64,000 nucleotides of DNA from Pelobates cultripes (Eukaryota; Chordata; Amphibia; Anura; Pelobatidae). Location of the stretch: the NCBI GenBank assembly GCA_933207985.1, contig OW240917.1:239353410-239417409 (forward strand), read 5' to 3'. A model generated the notes under the pieces. The model saw only the letters and a list, made by a program, of their open reading frames with translations. It made no database searches and was not told the DNA's origin. The first letter of the stretch is position 1. The number at the start of each line of letters is the position of its first letter. Shown here in pieces: positions 12,901-25,075 of this stretch. A program made the position numbers and the translations under genes.

Positions 12901-15900
12901 AATGTATAAGGGGTAGGGTGTGTTATAACACCTCTGATGGGACCAGGTCCATATTAAACCTCATTACCCAAAACCACTGCAATAAGAATGTCCCTTTAAG
13001 TAGCCTAACATTTTAGAAATGGAAGCGTATTATGTTGCGCACTTTACGAGATACTATTAATGCCAACATCAATGAGATAATTAAAGGCACAGAATGTTTA
13101 CATGAACAATGTCAGAAAAATGATGTGGCTGAGAATGTGTTGTTTGGTTGTAAGCAAAAGTATGTCACAGAATGCCATCCTGTTGTCATCATCATGGACT
13201 CACATGGCGCATTCTGTTAAAATACTGCCAACGTTCATATGTAGAACTATTGGTGGAACAGTGCCCCAGAGGTCCCCCCTTAATGTAGTTGTAAGGGTGC
13301 CCGGTTTGTAGCCTGCAACAAATTAGATAATGTTAATACAGAATGGGCAAACAAGTTTGTAAAGGGCAAGGATTGGTTAATACTGGTTTGGAGTTGGCAG
13401 AACCGAAATGCCAACTCCCCACCCCTCATTTAGTATTCTGGAGGTTAGCTATCGCCTTGGGGCATGTTTCGAGAGTTCATTGGTATGCAAGTGGCTAATC
13501 TTATATCTGCAAGATTATATTTACTGCAAGTATTACTGTAACTAGATCCTTTATCACTGATTCGAGAAATAGCGACCATGAAAGAGATTTAGTTAAAGAT
13601 ATGCTTACTTCATAAGGGCAAAAATGTCTACTTTTTATTGTAACTCCTGCTATTTTATTGCACCTGGAGGGCTGTAAGCAGAAAATATTAACACGGAACA
13701 ATCTTACTGTTCTGAGTTCAGTTTCAGCCGGTAAAGAATTAACAATAGTTATACCAACTATGTATTTTTGTCACTTTTGTTATCAAATCATGCAAATTGG
13801 TTGAGTTCTTCTTTCATCGAGATTTTAATTACTAAAGCGAAACCTTGGCTCTAGACATTTTTTTACAAGACATAGTTTCTCTCTTGATGAAAAACCAGGC
13901 ACAAAATGATCAATGAACTCAAATTTTAATTAAAGGATAACTCCAAGAACCATAACCACTATAGCCCTCTGTGGTGGTTATGGCTCCAGGAGTACCCTGG
14001 CTCAGTCCTAGTATGTAATCTGCAATTTTTGCTGCAGCTCAACAAGATCAGAGCAGCATGGGTGCTGGACCCAGATAAGTTTTAAACCATAATAAAAGGG
14101 CATGACAGATTACACTAGGATGGTGAAAGGGCCCTCCTGGCACTATAACCACTACAGTGCGCAGGAGCGCTCATTTAAACTGTGAAGGACAGTATTCAGC
14201 AATACTCAGTGCTTTCATATGTCTATCCTCACAAATGCCCTGATTTGGGAGCAAAGTAGCAAGTTGATTTTCTGGGGAAATATTTCCTGTAAATGGGAGT
14301 GAATAGGCTGAAACTGGCATTTAATTATGTCACCAAGCATAGGACTTTCCATCAGTACGAGAGAACGTTGGCTATGTTGCAGGACTGTCTGTCGTGTGCT
14401 GAGAGCTGGCATGAAAGTTTTAAAAAAAATTGTTAATATAATTTTTTTTGTTAAAGAGAGGAAAATGGGTACATATCTTTGAACAGAACAGAATAATCAA
14501 ATAATAAATACATTATATAAATTGCAAAAGAAAACGGAGCCACTGTCACTTGTTATGGTAGCCCCTCCTACCGCGCTCCTGTCCTGGTATGTCCCAACCT
14601 TTGTCTTCTATCTGCTGTTTTGCGGCAAATGCGTAAAATTCACAACTATCTTTCTATATTGTCTTTATTTTTCATACTTTCCAATGCATTATCTCCATAA
14701 TGACTAAAATATGGGCAATTTGATTTCAGCCTGGAGAGTCTAAATTAATGGCTCACATTGAACTGTAGTATTACAGGAGTCACAGAGCTAGATTTAAAGC
14801 TATACTCTTACTTTTACAATTCTTGGGAGTCTCTATTAAGATGGATTAAATCGGGACAGGATGGGGCAGCGTCAGAGTGGAGACATATTAGTGATGCAGA
14901 GTGCTTTGCCTATGATGTGTTAACCCCAAAGTGGTGTGCCTGTGTAGCATGCATGCGCACTGTGCTAAATAACAGTTAGCCCACCATCTAGAACCTTCCA
15001 TGATGCTCCTGAAAGACTCTTGTATGTGCAAAAAGCGCTGAGCTAGGTTAGTGCTGCACTTTCTCGCTGTGCTTTCCTGTGACATTATATTAGTCAGTGA
15101 GTGTCACCGGACAGAGCAATATAGGGGCCCAAAATCGGGACTGTCCTGACAAACTCGAGACAATTGGGAGGTACAGATGGTGGTTTATTTCAAAATAGTC
15201 ACTAATCTCAGTCACAATCCATGCATGCATAAATGTGTAATTAGCATGAGGCACCATGTTATATTTGTCCCAATATGTGAGGGACTAATATATATATAAA
15301 ATGTGAACTTTTACTCGAATATACGTGGGTGGCTCTGTAATGTTGCTTGGTCACAAGATAACAGAGCCGTCACGTTTCAACGTTCAGACCTATTTACACT
15401 ACAAACATATACAGCACTGAGTCAAATCACTCTTATGAAAAGAAATGCTGAAATGTCCGTGTACAGAGATTCCTCACGTGAGTGTTACTAAGGAGGTTCT
15501 GCCACCATCGACACAAAGAAAACCTGGATTTTACGGCCTAGAAATAGCATTTGTTTTTACAATTACATGACTAACAGTAAAAAATTAAAAAGACAATATA
15601 CAATATGCCTTCCGGTTTTGTCATAACTTTTCAACCCCAAGATAATTATTGGCTTAAAGAGACAATACAGGGAGCTGGTGCACAGAAAATGCATTAGACA
15701 CAATATTCGGAATGCTGTCAGGCGTTTTTTTTTTGTACAAAATGACAACAACCCAGTTTACCATATCTGTATCACAACACAAAGGAAGTAATACAAGTTA
15801 GACTGAAACCATCAGCTTCTGTGCCAAGCAGGGATGGCCTCTGGGTACCAAGAGAGCTCTGGTCTTAGTGCTCCCAGATGGTTTGAAATAAAATGAGTGG

Positions 15901-15955
15901 ACTACACTCGGAGGTTCTCGGCAACACAAAGTTAACAAAGAGTTCAACAACAAAT
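9912..15955. other. long intergenic stretch, few recognisable repeats
   Basis: No coding gene is supported. It holds a fragment with ACTACAACTCCCATTCTGC (10805-10823), a DNA-element end with GCCGAAACATTG near 10913, an AT-rich 11.3-11.7 kb part, and a possible degenerate piggyBac-type MITE starting at TTAA 13930 (AGGATAACTCC...). Confidence 0.35.
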
Positions 15956-15956
15956 T

Positions 15957-16010
15957 GATTGTAAGCTCGTTTAAACAAGGTCCTCGTCAAATTATTCATT
16001 CTGTAACATT
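15957..16010 (+). repeat. LINE 3'-tail fragment
   Basis: TTGTAAGCTCGTTTAAACAAGG then GTCCTCGTCAAATT resembles the 3' UTR of the L2-like LINE seen more completely at 16915-17365. Confidence 0.5.
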
Positions 16011-16148
16011 TTGTAGTAGTCTCAATGAAATTCGCCGGAAAATTTGTATTTTTGCCCCGAATGTAAGTGCCATCGTATTTAATGCGCATTCAAATTTTGG
16101 AAACAATTTTTTCCAAAATTGTTGTGCATTAGATTCGAGTTAATATTA

Positions 16149-16880
16149 TACACTGATCAGCCACAACAAAAAAACACCTGCCTAATATTATGTAAGACAG
16201 CCTTGTGCTGCCAGAACAGCTCTGATGCCTTGAGGCATGGACTCCACAAGACCTCTGAACGTGTCATGTTGTATCTGGCACCAAGACATTAGCAGCAGAT
16301 CCTTTAAGTCATGCAAGTTGCACGGTGGGGCCTCCATTAATCGGAATTGTTGTTCCAGTACAAACACATCCCACAGATGTTCAATCCGATTGAGATCTGG
16401 GGAATTTTTAGGCCAAGGCAACACCTTGAACTCTTTGTCATGTTCCTCAAACCATTCCTCTACAATTGTTGCACCAATGCCATGAAGGAGTGTACTGTAG
16501 AGATCTGTAACAATCTCTAGGTAGGTGGTACATGTCAAAGAAACATCCACACGAACGCCAGAACCCAAGGTTTCCCATTGCCCAGAGCATAACACTGCCT
16601 CTGCTGGCCTGCCTGCTTCCCATAGTGCATCCTGCTGCCATTTCTTCCACAGATAAATGACACCCACGCACCCGTCCACCCATCTGATTTAAAGGAAACG
16701 GAATTCATCAGACCAGGCAACCGTCTTCCATTTCTCCATAGTCCAGTTCTTATGCTCCCGTCCCCATTGAAGGCTCTTGGAGGGGTCATCATGGGTACTC
16801 TGGCCGGTCTGCGGATACGTGGCCTCCTACGCAGCAAACTGTGATGCAGTGTCTTCTGACACCTTTCTATCATTATTCAC
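16149..16880 (-). pseudogene. Tc1/mariner transposase relic
   Basis: The terminal sequence TACACTGATCAGCCACAAC (16149 on) is the Tc1-type inverted-repeat end. Minus-strand frames at 16188-16679 and 16535-16873 together give Tc1-type stretches: RRLHHS-like SLLRRRPRIRRPARVP at the DNA-binding end, and WPKNSPDLNRIEHLWD with the third catalytic acid region. The frames are shifted relative to one another. The segment that normally carries the second catalytic Asp (a QxDNAP-type motif) is missing between TYLEIVTDLYSTLLHGI and VEEWFEEHD. The opposite terminus is not clear, so this is an inactive relic. Confidence 0.85.
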
Positions 16881-16914
16881 ATATACAATTTTAAGAGAAA
16901 ACTCAACCGGAGAG

Positions 16915-17365
16915 GGTGTTTAAGTAATGTGGTATACAGGGTACTTTATCTTGCGGGCGGCTCCCTTCCTATGGAATAGCCTGCCTACCGCCATCAGACT
17001 CTCCCCTAGTCTTCAATCATTTTGAAAAGGGCCTTAAAACCCATCTCTTTAGGAAAGCTTATGGCCTCCCAGAGTAACCTCTACCTCACATACCTGTCTC
17101 TTGCTCTCTCCTATAGGGCAGCACTCTACTCTCTCCTCCAGCTCTGCTTCGCTCCCACCTTATTTGATTGCTATTTCCTGTCCTAATGTGTTTTATACTC
17201 CACCTCCTACAGACTGTTAGCTCGTTTGAGCAGGGTCCTCTTCAACCTATCGTTCCTGTAAGTTTTCTTGTAATTGTCCTATTTTAAGGTAAATCATAAT
17301 ATGGTAAAGCTCTACGGAATCTCTTGGCGCTATATAAATGGCAATAGTAATAATAATAGTAATCT
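16915..17365 (+). mobile_element. L2-like LINE 3' end
   Basis: The reading frame has a LFNHFEKGLKTHLFRKAYGL-like end of ORF2, with frame damage. It is followed by the 3' UTR (TGTTAGCTCGTTTGAGCAGG) and the tail GGCGCTATATAAATGGCAAT with AATAATAGT repeats. Typical of L2/CR1-like LINEs in frogs, + orientation. Confidence 0.75.
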
Positions 17366-18065
17366 TTCCCCTCCATAATATGTGTTCCCTGCCTGAGAAG
17401 CTTTCTCGGCTTGCTGCATACTATAGGAATTTAAAATCATTCAGGCTGCAGTAAGGTGCATGCTTCAGCAAATAATTCATCATGCAGTGTCAGCATATAG
17501 GATGTTTGCATGAAAGGCATCATTGTAGCACCATCTCGTGTTTGAGAAGAGTAATGTTTCCAGACAATAGGATGATGCACACACTGACAGTTATAGGCCA
17601 GAATAAATTAAAGGAGAGACTTCAAGTAGAGTTGAGCGGACACCTGAAAGTCCGGGTTTGGGATCGGACTTGACCCCAAACCCCATTGAAGTCAATGGGG
17701 ACCCGAACTTTTGGGCACAAAAATGGCTCTAAAAAAGTCCTGGAAAGGGCTAGAGGGCTGCAAAAGGAAGTAAAATGGGGTTAAAAGTAGGACAAGTGCC
17801 TTGCAAACAAATGTGGATAGGGAAATCACTTAAAATCACTTAAAATAACATAAAATAAGCAGCAGCTTAGTATATAACTCCCTAATGCACACAGTATTAG
17901 GGAGCTATCTACCAAAAGGCTGAAAGACCTAAATTGGTCTTTCAGCCACATTTACTAATACTTTGTAAAGATTACTTAGTATTAGTAAATTCAGTCCCTA
18001 CTCGCTATACCGCGAGTAGGGGCATGTCTAGTAAACAGTGAGCAGCTAGCCTAAAGTAAAATAAG

Positions 18066-18642
18066 GGGGGGGGGGAATCTACTGTCCTCCCACCCAGCCC
18101 CCACCCCTGCGCGGCGGGTGGGGGCCCTACCTAACAATGAGGGTGGGGGACCTATTGTCCTCCCCCCGGCCCCCACCCCTGCGCGGCGGGTGGGAGCCCT
18201 ACATAACAATGGGGGGGAACCTACTGTCCTCCCCCCCGGCCCCCACCCCTGAGCGGCGGGTGGGGGCCCTACATAACAATGGGGGGGGACCTACTGTCCT
18301 CCCCCCGGGCCCCACCCCTGCACGGCGGGTGGGTGCCCTACCTAACAATGAGGGGGGGACCTACTGTCCTCCACCACCGGCCCCCACCCCTGAGCGGTGG
18401 GTGGGGGCCCTAAATTTAGAATAAGGGGGGACCTACTGTCCTCCCCCAGCCCCCACCCCTGAGCGGTGGGTGGGGGCCCTAAATTTAGAATAAGGGTGGG
18501 GACCTATTGTCCTCCCCCCGGCCCCCACCCCTGAGCGGTGGGTGGGGGCCCTAAGTTAGAATAAGGGGGATCTATTGTCCTCCCCCCTGGCCCTTTATTT
18601 AGGGCCCCCACCCACCCCTGGGCGGTGGGTGGGGGCCCTAAA
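18066..18642. repeat. tandem array of about eight 70-72 bp hairpin units
   Basis: Each unit has ACCTACTGTCCTCC followed by GGCCCCCACCCCTGAGCGG and GGGTGGGGGCCCT, so it can fold into a GC-rich stem (GGCCCCCACCC with GGGTGGGGGCC). Units 1-4 end with CCTAACAATG or CATAACAATG, and units 5-8 with AAATTTAGAATA. The long frames across the array are a by-product of the repeat. Confidence 0.9.
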
Positions 18643-18867
18643 TAAAAATTTAACCCCCTCCCCACCACCCCTCCCCCCAAAAATAACACCTACCTACCCC
18701 CCTCAACCTAAAAATAATGAGTGGGGACCATAAGCTAAATACCTGTAAAAAAAAATACATAATCTTACCATTTGACGTCTTCTTTCTTCTAAAATCTTAT
18801 TTTTTCAGCCCCCAAAAAGGCCAAATAAAAATCCATAATAACTGATGCACTTTAAAAAAAAAAAAAA

Positions 18868-19580
18868 TCAATTTTCACCCATGGAGGGCTCCACGCAGAC
18901 TGAGCTCTGCAGGGCGGGGGAAGGCTTATAAAGCCTTGCCCCGCCCTGCAATCAGGCTCAGAGCACTCTGATTGGTGGGTTTAAGCCATCCAGTCAGAGT
19001 GCTCTGACAGGTAAATGAAGAGACTGACAGGTAAGTCTCTACATTTACCTGTCACAGCACTCTGATTGATTGGTTTGAAATCCACCAATCAGAGTGCTCT
19101 GTGTCATTTTACACAGTGTGGGAGAGTTCTTTAGAATTTTCCAACGCTGTGTAATTTAACTCATAACACTCTGATTGGTGGATTTAGTAAACAATCAGAG
19201 TGTTATGATTCAAATTACACAGCGTGGGAAAATTCCAAAGAATTTTCCCACGCTGTGTAAAATGACACAGAGCACTCTGATTGGTTAGCTTGAAATCCAG
19301 CCAATCAGCGTGCTCTGTGTCATTTTGCACAGCATGGGAAAGTTCTTTGGAATTTTCCCACGCTGTGTAAATTTCAAGCCAACCAATCAGAGTGCTGTGA
19401 CAGGTAAATGTAGAGACTTACCTGTCAGTCTCTTCATTTACTTGTCAGAGCACTCTGATTGGATGGCTTAAACCCACCAATCAGAGTGCTCTGAGCCTAA
19501 TTGCAGGGCAGGGCAAGGCTTTATAAGCCTTCCCCCGCCCTGCAGAGCTCAGTCTGCGTGGAGCCCTCCATGGGTGAAAA
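18868..19580. repeat. complex inverted repeat with nested CCAATCAGAGTG hairpins
   Basis: TTTTCACCC at 18872 pairs with GGGTGAAAA at 19572-19580. Between them, the blocks GAGCTCTGCAGGGCGGGG, CAGAGTGCTCTGA and CACGCTGTGTAA recur in both orientations. Many copies of CACTCTGATTGG or its inverse give a ladder of smaller hairpins inside the large one. Confidence 0.85.
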
Positions 19581-20178
19581 TTTATTTTTATTTTTTTAAA
19601 GTGCGTCGGTTATTATGGATTTTTATTTACCCTTTTTTGGGGCTGAAAAAAGAAGAGTTTAGAAGAAAGAAGACATCAAATGGTAAGTTTAATTATTTTT
19701 TTTTTTTACAGGTATTTAGATAAAGTTCTCCCCTCATTATTTTTAGGATGAGGGAGGTAGGTAGGGGTTATATTTTTTGGGGAAGGGGGTGACTAGGGTT
19801 TGACAATAGAGCCCCCACCCACAGCTCAGGAGGGGGGAATGTTTTTTTTTAACAGTGAGCAGCCACAGGCGGTATAGCGAGTAGGGGCATAATTTACTAA
19901 TTCTAAGTAACCAGCTTATATATAGGCTGGGTCACATGCTGCACTGGCCAATCACAGCCATGCCATTAGTAGGCATGGCTGTGATGGCTTCTTAGGGCAC
20001 ATGAGTCAAACGCTTGTTGATTGGCTGCTCTGCAGCCTTTCAAAACGCGTCATTAAATCGCCAAACACCGAACTCGAACCCGAACATACACTGAAATGTC
20101 CGTGTTCGGGTCCGGGGTCCAAAAATCGTAATGTTCGGCTCAAACCCGAACTTTACAGTTCGGGTTCACTCAACTCTA

Positions 20179-22800
20179 TTCACAAGTCATGCACGGTTTC
20201 AGTTTGCCTATCATAGTGTAAAATCTGAACTTCACTTTGAATTCCCAATAATTCACAGTCTACTAAATAACCTGGACAAAATTATATTGATTGAATTGCA
20301 GTGAATGAAAAAAAACAGACTGCACAATGTCGGCAAAAATTGATTATTTGGAACAATTCTACAATTGTCACCACAATTCTAGTATAGCCACCACTTGGTT
20401 ATTTTTGCCCAAATTCACTACAATTCAGTGGGTTTTTTAAATTATTATTATTATTATTATATTTGGCATTAGTATAGCGCCAACTTATTCTGCAGAGCTT
20501 AGTGAATTAGCACCAACACTATTACCTCATGATCATGCTAGGGGTATCAAACTGACTGATTTAGTTGCACTAGGTGTGTGCGAAAAATCATCAGTCACAT
20601 AAACCTTTTTTTTTTTAAATAAAAGAATTTCAGATCTGAGAAGCGTTTGAGTTTTTTTTTAAGTATGTAATGGGGTCTTGTGTAACATTTGTGTTTTAAT
20701 GTTTTGTTAAAAATTAAAAGGAAATGTGCAGTTGCAAAATAAAACAAGTTACTTTAAAATTAATAAACTTATAAAAAAAACTTCTGGTCTGTTTGCCTCA
20801 TTTTTTATGGTGTGTTATTTAATACAATTTATCCTACGCGTTTCACCATTTATTCTCCTATATAAATAAACATATGGCACACATTCTGGTTTTGGTGAGT
20901 TGTGGGAGTTATGGGGGTAACAAATAGGTGCTTTGTAGGGTGTGGAAGCCTTGACCGATAGCTGATGGGTTCTTTCAGTGACTGACTGGTGTTATGTGAA
21001 ATACAAATACTGTGGGTGTAACTAAGCATTCCTCCCAACATTGCATACCTCCCAACTGGGTGGGCGAGTCTGCAGTAAGAAACTTGTCATGAGGCTTGTG
21101 TAATTGGAAATTCTAAAAAGTTGTCCTAGAAAAGGGGGCATATCAGAATTACTATTGCACTGGCTGGCCCCACACTGTGCTGCACATGCGCAGAGCTATG
21201 CTAAAATGCTCTGCAGATGGGCTGAATGCCCCAGTACAGTTTACACAGAGTGAGCAAACAAGCTTGCACTGTTTTTAATGGGGACTTGGTCTCTGGTGTC
21301 CCCAGATGTGGCTCATCAGTTAACAAACCCAGTAAAGAGGGACAGGACACTGAATTCAAGAAAGACTCCAGGGACCCCGGAAAACCCAGTTTTGGTCAAT
21401 AAACTCAAACTAGGCATGACAAAGAGCTAGGAGATGTCACCCACAGCCTAATGGCACCATTGCCATTACATCAGCATGTAGTGGTTATGGTGCCTAAACT
21501 GATATTTTTAATCCAGGAGAAGTTCACTTATCATAAAATAGTGAGGTAGACTGACTAAAATATACCCAGGTCGATGTGTATTTATTTAACTTTCCTCATC
21601 TATACTTGGACTTGAAATTAGACAATATATTTTAGCACATTAAACATTACATTGATGTTAACTAAGGCTAGTTATGTTAATATGAAATTTTTATTTTAAA
21701 GTACAGTTTATTTCCACTGGTATCCAATAACATCATGGAGTGTTACTTTTGCTTTTTTTTTTTTCAACTGAACGGTACTCATCAGCCTAAATGCTGGAAG
21801 GACGAAGGGCTGAACTGACCCCTTAATACTTTGGTTTGATCAGTTACCACAGATACTGCAACTGGAGCACCAACCGCTGAGCTTTCTCACCAGCTATATT
21901 AGATTAAAACTGTCGAAAGACAGTCCAATGTCATGGCAATAGATATGTTTGTGATAAGCACAGATTCCAAAGGAGGAAGTAGTGATGTCACATGCGTTGT
22001 AGTGAGAGGAACTGGCGACAAGGCAATTAAATGGGGTTAAGACAGGTCAAGAAGGGAATTTAATAATGAAAAGTAGTTTTTGTGAATCGGTGCGTTTTTA
22101 AAGGGTATGCCAAAATGTATTATCAAGGACGCCTTCTGATTGTTTCTAGGGTTCTTGTTCCAATATTTAAGCTAAGAAACCGAGGAAAAGCAAGAAGTAT
22201 AAAAAAAGGAGTATGAAATGATTTATGGAGGTCAGATAACGTACAAGATGGTTAGACATTTAAGTAAGACATTTAAGTTAGCATTTATTATTAAAAGATA
22301 ACTTCCTGTTAAGAAATGTAATCAGTGAGATAGTTTTAGAATTTTTGATCATAGTAATTATTGCCTCATTTGTTCCTAATAAAGTTTCACATGATTAATT
22401 AACTCTCGCTTAACTTGGCGGTCTTCCATTTCCATGTGTCAGTTGTACAGCCTGCGTCGGTACATTTTCCAATTCCGTAGTAGCACCATAATAACACAGC
22501 CTACGCTTACATCATCTCTCTGTGTGCTTGATAATAAACACACACAAACAGATATATAAAACGATTGTTACATGAATACGCTTGCAAGGAATGTTGTTCC
22601 AATCCTCACGTGTGGCTTCTTTCTTTAGTAATCAAACATAATGTGGATGTTAGGGAAGATCTAAAATAATAATTAAAATAAAAGATTGCTGACTCCTATT
22701 GTTTCCAACAGGTCCCTGCAACAGGTTGGGAAAATGAGGTAAACATTGTGCATTCCTTTCCTGGAATTAATTATTGACTCAGGTGATTCTTAAATTCTTT
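20179..22800. other. unclassified intergenic sequence
   Basis: Holds a minus-strand LINE tail (ATTATTATTATTATATTTGG then TATAGCGCCAACTTATTC, about 20440-20510) and a poly-T run. No gene is supported. Confidence 0.35.
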
Positions 22801-22806
22801 TCCTTA

Positions 22807-23130
22807 AAGGAACACTATAATGTTAGGAATACAAAGCTGTATTTCAAACACTATAGTGTCCCTCTGCCCACGCTGAAATGAAAGTGTTAAATAACCCTTT
22901 AAAGGGACACTATAGGCACGTAGACCACTTCATCTCATTGAAGAGGTCTGTTCCTTTTATTGAAGAGGTCTGTTCATCTCATTGAAGTGGTCTGAGTGCA
23001 GTGTCCCTGTCCCCTTAACCCATAAATGTTAAACATTGCAGTTTCAGAAACACAGCAATGTTTACATTAAAGGGTTAACACGGCCTCTAGTGGATCTGTC
23101 TACCAAACAGCCACTAGAGGCCCTTCCTGG
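22807..23130. mobile_element. two abutting piggyBac-type MITE fragments
   Basis: AAAGGAACACTATAATG...CACTATAGTGTCCC (22807-22863) is followed by TTTAAAGGGACACTATAGGC at 22898 with the internal motif GACCACTTCATCTCATTGAA. The second copy has no right end; it runs into the TG-rich repeat. Confidence 0.6.
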
Positions 23131-23138
23131 CTTTTCAC

Positions 23139-23918
23139 AAAATTTAACTCCATGAAATGACAACTGGATATTAACTGAACTGTGTGTTAGTATGTGACTA
23201 TATGTATAGTCTGTGTATGTATGACTGTGTGCCATTGATTCTGTGCGCCGTTTGCATCTGTTTGCATGTGTCTATGTGTGTGTCTGCCCGTATGTTTCAT
23301 ATTGTATGTGTCTGACTGTGTACACCTGACTATTGTTTGACTGCATCTATCTGACTCTGTGCGTCTGAATGTGTGACTGTGTGTGTATGTGACTACATGC
23401 GTGTGCCTGTGACTGTGTGCCTGTGGTTTGATTATGTGCATGTGACTGTGTATGTTTGTTTGACTATGTGCGTGTGCATGTGACTGTGTGTATGTATGTG
23501 AGTGTGTGTTTAGGTTTATGTATTTGTGACTGTGTGTATAACTGTATGCAAAATTTAACTCCATGAAATGACAACTGGATATTAACTGAACTGTGTGTTA
23601 GTATGTGACTATATGTATAGTCTGTGTATGTATGACTGTGTGCCATTGATTCTGTGCGCCGTTTGCATCTGTGTGCATGTGTCTGTGTGTGTGTGTCTGC
23701 CCGTATGTTTCATATTGTATGTGTCTGACTGTGTACACCTGACTATTGATTGACTGCGTCTATCTGACTCTGTGCGTCTGAATGTGTGACTGTGTGTGTA
23801 TGTGACTACATGCGTGTGCCTGTGACTGTGTGCCTGTGGTTTAATTATGTGCATGTGACTGTGTGTATGTATGTGAGTGTGTGTTTAGGTTTATGTATTT
23901 GTGACTGTGTGTATAACT
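23139..23918. repeat. tandem duplication of a TG-rich segment, offset 411 bp
   Basis: AAAATTTAACTCCATGAAAT begins both copies (about 23139 and 23550), and long stretches are identical. The second copy lacks about 40 bp of the GTGACTGTGTG-rich part. The long His/Thr-rich minus-strand frames are artefacts of the repeat. Confidence 0.9.
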
Positions 23919-24719
23919 GTATAATTATGCTGTGATTGTGTGTCTGTGTATGTATGATTACAAATCTATGCATCTTTGTCACTGTGTATGTAGGTGGGGG
24001 ACAAAAAATTTAGGAGGGTTATAAAGCACATAAGGGAGGCTAAGTGATACAGAATGAGTAACATGGTTAAGAGACACACAAGAAGGTGCATGGGATTAAG
24101 ACACACAATGTGGAAAGGGGGAAGGGGCCTAGGATAAACACACAAGACGGGTCAGGAGACACACACAAAGGGATGAGTGAGAGTGAAAGCGGCACAAAAA
24201 AAGTTTTAAAAAACTTGGGAAGGGGGTACCAACATAAATATCTGCCCTGGGTGATACCCCTGCCAAAACTTGGGGAATTGAGATTTTACTGCACATTTAA
24301 ACATTTTTTTAAAACAATATTTAATAAATTGCATGAGCCAGGTGTGGAGCTAAACCACATTTTTAAGTCTATAAATGTGATTTTCTCATTCCACACAGAA
24401 AATTGCTTTATCTACTATTATTTATAGGCACTACAGTAATGCAAAACATATGCTTTTTATTTATTTATTGTCTCCCAGCAATCCCAGTGCTATTTACAAA
24501 AATTACAATGACTGAACTACAAACTCATATGAAAAAATTGCAAATATCTTTATTGTTAGTTAGCCATGATTTGCAAAGGCTTTATTATATCATACATATT
24601 ATTACATTGAATAAACCATCATGACAATCAAACTCTTATAAAACTAAAATAAACAAGTCTGCCAGCAACCAACAAAATGGCTCCCAGTGTAATGCTATCT
24701 CTAGTACATTGCAGTGTAC

Positions 24720-25013
24720 ATGCCCAGTCTTGTTTTGAACCCCCAAAGGGAGGGGGTGGAGTTTGAGAGGCTTCTGGTTACGTCATCAGTACGCGAGCCA
24801 ATAGGAATGCGAGCCACCCTTCCAGGCTGGCCCTCTGCCTTTGCACAATCCCCGAGCTTTCTTGACAGATGCATACCGTACCGGAGGGGGTCTGAGGCGG
24901 ATGAATCTCAACACCGACCCCGGAAGGCAAGACGCCTAGAGGCCTGTGCGTCCGCTGTCCAGAAAGAGCAGGTTCTTTGCATTCTCCATGGTATCGCCTT
25001 CAAAACAAGGTAG
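24720..25013 (+). promoter_or_regulatory. CpG-rich patch, candidate distal promoter and non-coding first exon
   Basis: This roughly 290-bp stretch has many CpGs in otherwise CpG-poor surroundings, a CCAAT box (gagccaatagg near 24797) and a CRE-like half site (acgtcatca near 24781). It ends in AAG|gtagaacc, a usable donor at about 25012. It could be the first exon of acbd4, about 9.8 kb upstream of the acceptor at 34820, or a CpG-rich repeat fragment. RNA data would decide. Confidence 0.3.
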
Positions 25014-25044
25014 AACCAGCAGAGAAACATTTCAATTTATACAT

Positions 25045-25075
25045 AAATAAATAAATAAATAAATAAAATGGTCAG
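25045..25075. repeat. AAAT microsatellite
   Basis: About seven consecutive AAAT units. Confidence 0.9.

Larger units (their letters stand above)
17627..20178. mobile_element. 2.55-kb non-autonomous fold-back DNA transposon
   Basis: The ends are inverted: TAGAGTTGAGCGGACACC at the left and GGGTTCACTCAACTCTA at the right, each with nearby inverse GTTCGGGTTCG-type sequence. Inside lie a direct array of about eight 70-72 bp units (18066-18640) and a long inverted repeat centred near 19230 whose arms reach from about 18640 to about 19810. It carries no transposase. The terminal sequence is of a hAT-like type common in frogs, but I could not identify a clean target duplication, so the superfamily is an inference. 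Confidence 0.7.

Noticed and set aside
18137..18689. Pro-rich frames on both strands in the GC-rich array
   Set aside because: By-products of the 70-72 bp hairpin repeat inside a DNA element.
23187..23854. His-rich minus-strand frames of 60-125 codons
   Set aside because: Derived from the duplicated TG-rich repeat.
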